Positions 61,330 to 64,000 of a DNA stretch of 64,000 nucleotides are shown here, piece by piece (within the stretch, counting starts at the first letter, position 1; each line of letters begins with the position of its first letter). Below the pieces are notes generated by a model. That model was given only the letters and a program-made list of their open reading frames with translations. It had not been told where the DNA came from and searched no databases. The translations under genes and the position numbers were made by a program. This stretch comes from Durusdinium trenchii (lineage: Eukaryota; Sar; Dinophyceae; Suessiales; Symbiodiniaceae), in NCBI GenBank assembly GCA_963970005.1, contig CAXAMN010021607.1:310470-374469 (forward strand), written 5' to 3'.

Positions 61330-63236
61330 CTACTGACTCATGACGTCGCCTTTTTGCTGGCAGCCCTGGCCGAATCCAGTCAGCCTGGGTCCACGGCCCA
61401 AAGATCTACACACACAGGTGCCAAAGTCAAGGCCTCTGAGTGAGAAAGGCGCAGAGTTGATAAGAAAGAGAAGAACAAAGAAGGTGTTTGGATCGTTTAA
61501 TAAAGGCCCCTTTAAAGGACAAAGACTGTGTTTTGGATTGTGCCAGAACATGACTCACTCAAGTCCAGGCATGTGCATCGATAGGCGCACAAATCCTCAC
61601 TCCTTTGCTAGCCCAAGCTACTCCTGCTGGACCTCCCCTTCTGCGCCGCGGGATCAAACGTCCGTGTCCCGGCTAAGACGTGCCCGTTCACTCTTCCAAA
61701 TCAACGAAGGCTTGTCGACGCGCCGCAGTATGCATTGCAAACTTCAAGCGCTCCAAATGTAACAAACACAGAATTGTTTCTTTTCAAACGCATGCCGTAC
61801 TCGCGCGCGCGCGAGCGGCGACGCTCACTATGGAGAAGGTCTTCCTGCGCGCGCGCGCGCGTGGTATCCCACCACTCGAACCCAGACGGTATTTCCCTTT
61901 CGCTGACGCTGATGTCGCCTTCCAACTTCCATAAGATGCATGCCTTCCTGCGTGTGACAAACGCATGCCATTGCCTTGTAAGTGATGATGACCTACACCA
62001 ACTTACAACGTATCGCATTTCTCTTTCACTACTTTTTTCATAATTACCAAACTTATCCCACGGCCGCCCGGCTTGCTTCTCTGCTCCCTCAATCACCATC
62101 ACATACCCCCGCGCATCCGCGGCACCGCTGACTCGGAAGCTGCCGACCATGTGTCTTGTGCCGCGACGCCCGCCAGAAAAAGAGACACTCGTCTGGCGGC
62201 TGCTGGCTTTCGTCCCCCCCTTCTCAGGTATGTTATTGAAAATCCTTACAAAAGACAGCGGGTTTTTGGCCCGTTTTTGAAGATGCATGTATAGTTGTCA
62301 GCTAATGAGGGGCACTGATCTCTGATAGGTGTAAACAAGCTTTTGTATGGGCAGGCCTACAGAGACAGCGTTAAGTAGGTCATGGGCGTATATCTGCGTA
62401 TAATATATACACACATAAGTCAATTGAGCATGAGCGCAAGCCATGTTTCACCTTCGAGGGACCGCCTTTCGGATCGAGCGCCCGTCGGAAAAGAGCGGCG
62501 AGCCCGCACGCAGGTGGTAGGATCCAACCTGCTTGCAGTTGTGTCAATGGTAGCGGATCCCTGTAAAAGACAGGGCTCCAGCTAGACAGGAATCTAGAGC
62601 TGGATAGCATGACCAAGAAGCTGCTCACTCTCAGTTTGCTCACTCTCAGTGACAAGGTCCCTGAGACCGCCTGCGTGCTTATGTTTACGCGCTCTTGGCT
62701 GGAAAGGTGTTGGAATGGGTTGAGCATTGATTGAGAACCTGCTGCGTGTCAGAAGAAGGTTGGTGAGCAGGCCACTTTAAACCTTTTGGGTCAACGATGG
62801 CGAGACTACTACTGAGCTTTTTGACCGCTGCAATTGGAAAGTCAGTGGTAGGTTTGAAGGGAACCCAGTGACTGGCTGATCCTCATACCGCTTTGGCCTT
62901 GCAGATGGCAGGTGAACAAGAAGCAGTGGTCTTGGCTTGTTGATTGGGGGTCCCCAAAGCAGGGCTACTATCCTGAGCTCGTGTTTGGGAAATCGAGCTG
63001 TCCTTGGTTGAAGATGCTGCAGCCACGTCACTGAGGAGAAACCTGAGCTTGCTGAACTTGAGCAGTTTTATGTAAGCTGAACATCATGTGCCTACATCTG
63101 CAGAGGCCGATGAGGCCTTTGATAAACCTGATTTGGCTGAAGCGCTAGCTGTTTATTCCTGATGTGAACAAAGAGAGGAAACGAGTCAGAGTCAGCTACA
63201 ACGTTCCAGAATGTTCAAGCAAACCCTGGATGTTAA
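61330..63236. other. Unassigned region with alternating CG runs
   Basis: Two alternating CG runs, 61803-61813 and 61843-61861, about 30 bases apart. No supported gene; the frames at 61340-61762 and 61701-62288 are unrecognised. Confidence 0.35.
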
Positions 63237-63945
63237 GTGGGGCAAGGGGTAGTCCTGCGAGGTGAATGGTTGGGGCCGGCCACCGCCGAAGAAAGAACAG
63301 TTGTTTCCACTTTGCAGTCACAGGTTGGGGGTATTAAAGACACGATTGAACGTGGGGGCTTTCGAAGTCAGAACTTTGTGGACCCACTTCCGGGTCACTA
63401 CCCCTCAGAGCAGCAAGAGAAGGCCTTGCAAACAATCCCAAGGTGAGCAGCCAACTTGAGTCCTCCCAGCAGCCGGACGATTCTTTCCAGCAGGATCTGC
63501 GACTAGGTGACGTGTGCGCCGTGAGATGTTTCCTTACAACGCAGGAGAATAGAGACCTGTTTGTTGGTTTCTGCAATGCAAACTTGCTACGGGTGCTGAA
63601 CACTGACTTCCAAAAACCAATGTCAGCATGGGCGTCCAAAGCCGGATGGGCATATATATATATATATCTATATGGATACCGATCACTACATCCTTGAGAC
63701 GAAGGTTAGGGTCAAGCTATCCACCCCCCAATCTCCCTTTGACAAGAAAACACGTCGTTTTTTCGAAGCCGACTGAGCCTCAATGGCAAGCGTATAATGA
63801 CGCGGTATCCAGAATATACAACGCAAGTTTACTTAGCCAAGATGTAGAGAAATTGAAGCGCTTCAATACGGCTGTGTCCATGGCTGCAGATGAATGCCTG
63901 TCAAAAGATATCCCACCTATTTGCCCAGAAGTACTTGGGGCCTAA
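63237..63945 (+). CDS. Possible exons of an unidentified gene at the window edge
   Basis: 63326-63442 reads VGGIKDTIERGGFRSQNFVD then PLPGHYPSEQQEKALQTIP, bordered by CACAG/G and a GTGAGC donor-like site at 63443. The next stretches, DLRLGDVCAVRCFLTTQENR (63500-63630) and WQAYNDAVSRIYNASLLSQD then VEKLKRFNTAVSMAADECLS (63775-63945), look protein-like. TCTCTCTATTTTACAG/GG at 63951-63967 is a good 3' splice site. Frames between pieces differ. No family recognised; the gene or element would continue to the right. Confidence 0.3.
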
Positions 63946-64000
63946 TTAATCTCTCTATTTTACAGGGTAATCACGACGAAGTCGAAAACCTTGACAGGAA

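Noticed and set aside
61866-61890. tRNA B-box-like TCGAACCC
   Set aside because: No matching A box or cloverleaf can be drawn around it; I found no supportable tRNA, 5S or snRNA gene in the window.

Overview
The window looks like repeat-dominated nuclear DNA of a dinoflagellate, most likely a Symbiodiniaceae-type alga. I infer this from four things. Ty1/Copia elements have very short LTRs (about 110-160 bp) and long Gag-Pol proteins with extra domains. A LINE carries C-terminal zinc-finger clusters. Short minisatellites are everywhere and recognisable host genes are almost absent. An interstitial TTTAGGG stretch is also present. No database search was possible, so the assignment is an inference.

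Layout. (1) 69-8858: a decayed Copia element (copy 1) on the plus strand. Its 5' LTR is split by a 2.19-kb inverted-repeat DNA element (147-2335) with an 8-bp target duplication. (2) 8860-14480: stacked repeats, namely a hairpin-forming array, a telomere-like stretch, an AT-rich island, a 67-bp minisatellite inside a segmental duplication, and a second GGGAGACAA-based array. (3) 14511-15718: a LINE ORF1-like relic, followed by degenerate sequence. (4) 19469-27164: a second Copia lineage on the minus strand, the best preserved element. Its order is gag, protease, GK-motif domain, methyltransferase-like domain, integrase, RT, RNase H and a hydrophobic tail. (5) 28507-29630 and 43102-45020: two related composite elements with inverted ends, each loaded with tandem arrays. 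(6) 29885-35951: copy 2 of the first Copia family, with a perfect 5-bp target duplication. (7) 36000-47300: mostly unrecognised DNA. (8) 47520-52435: a LINE ORF2 (endonuclease, RT, zinc fingers) sitting inside a 55-bp satellite (47325-53315, with a 10-N assembly gap). (9) 54400-55270: another LINE-like relic with a CxxC motif. (10) 56407-57633: the only convincing host gene, an MFS transporter. (11) 57634-64000: unrecognised DNA, microsatellites and possible exons at the right edge.

How it fits together: nearly all recognisable coding sequence is retroelement. The two plus-strand Copia copies share one unusual feature, a membrane-spanning extension after RNase H. The minus-strand Copia element has its own hydrophobic tail and, in addition, a domain resembling a cytosine-5 methyltransferase between protease and integrase. 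These extra domains, and the way minisatellites mark element junctions, are the most interesting content. Most elements are broken by frameshifts and stops, so the coding calls are pseudogenes unless stated.
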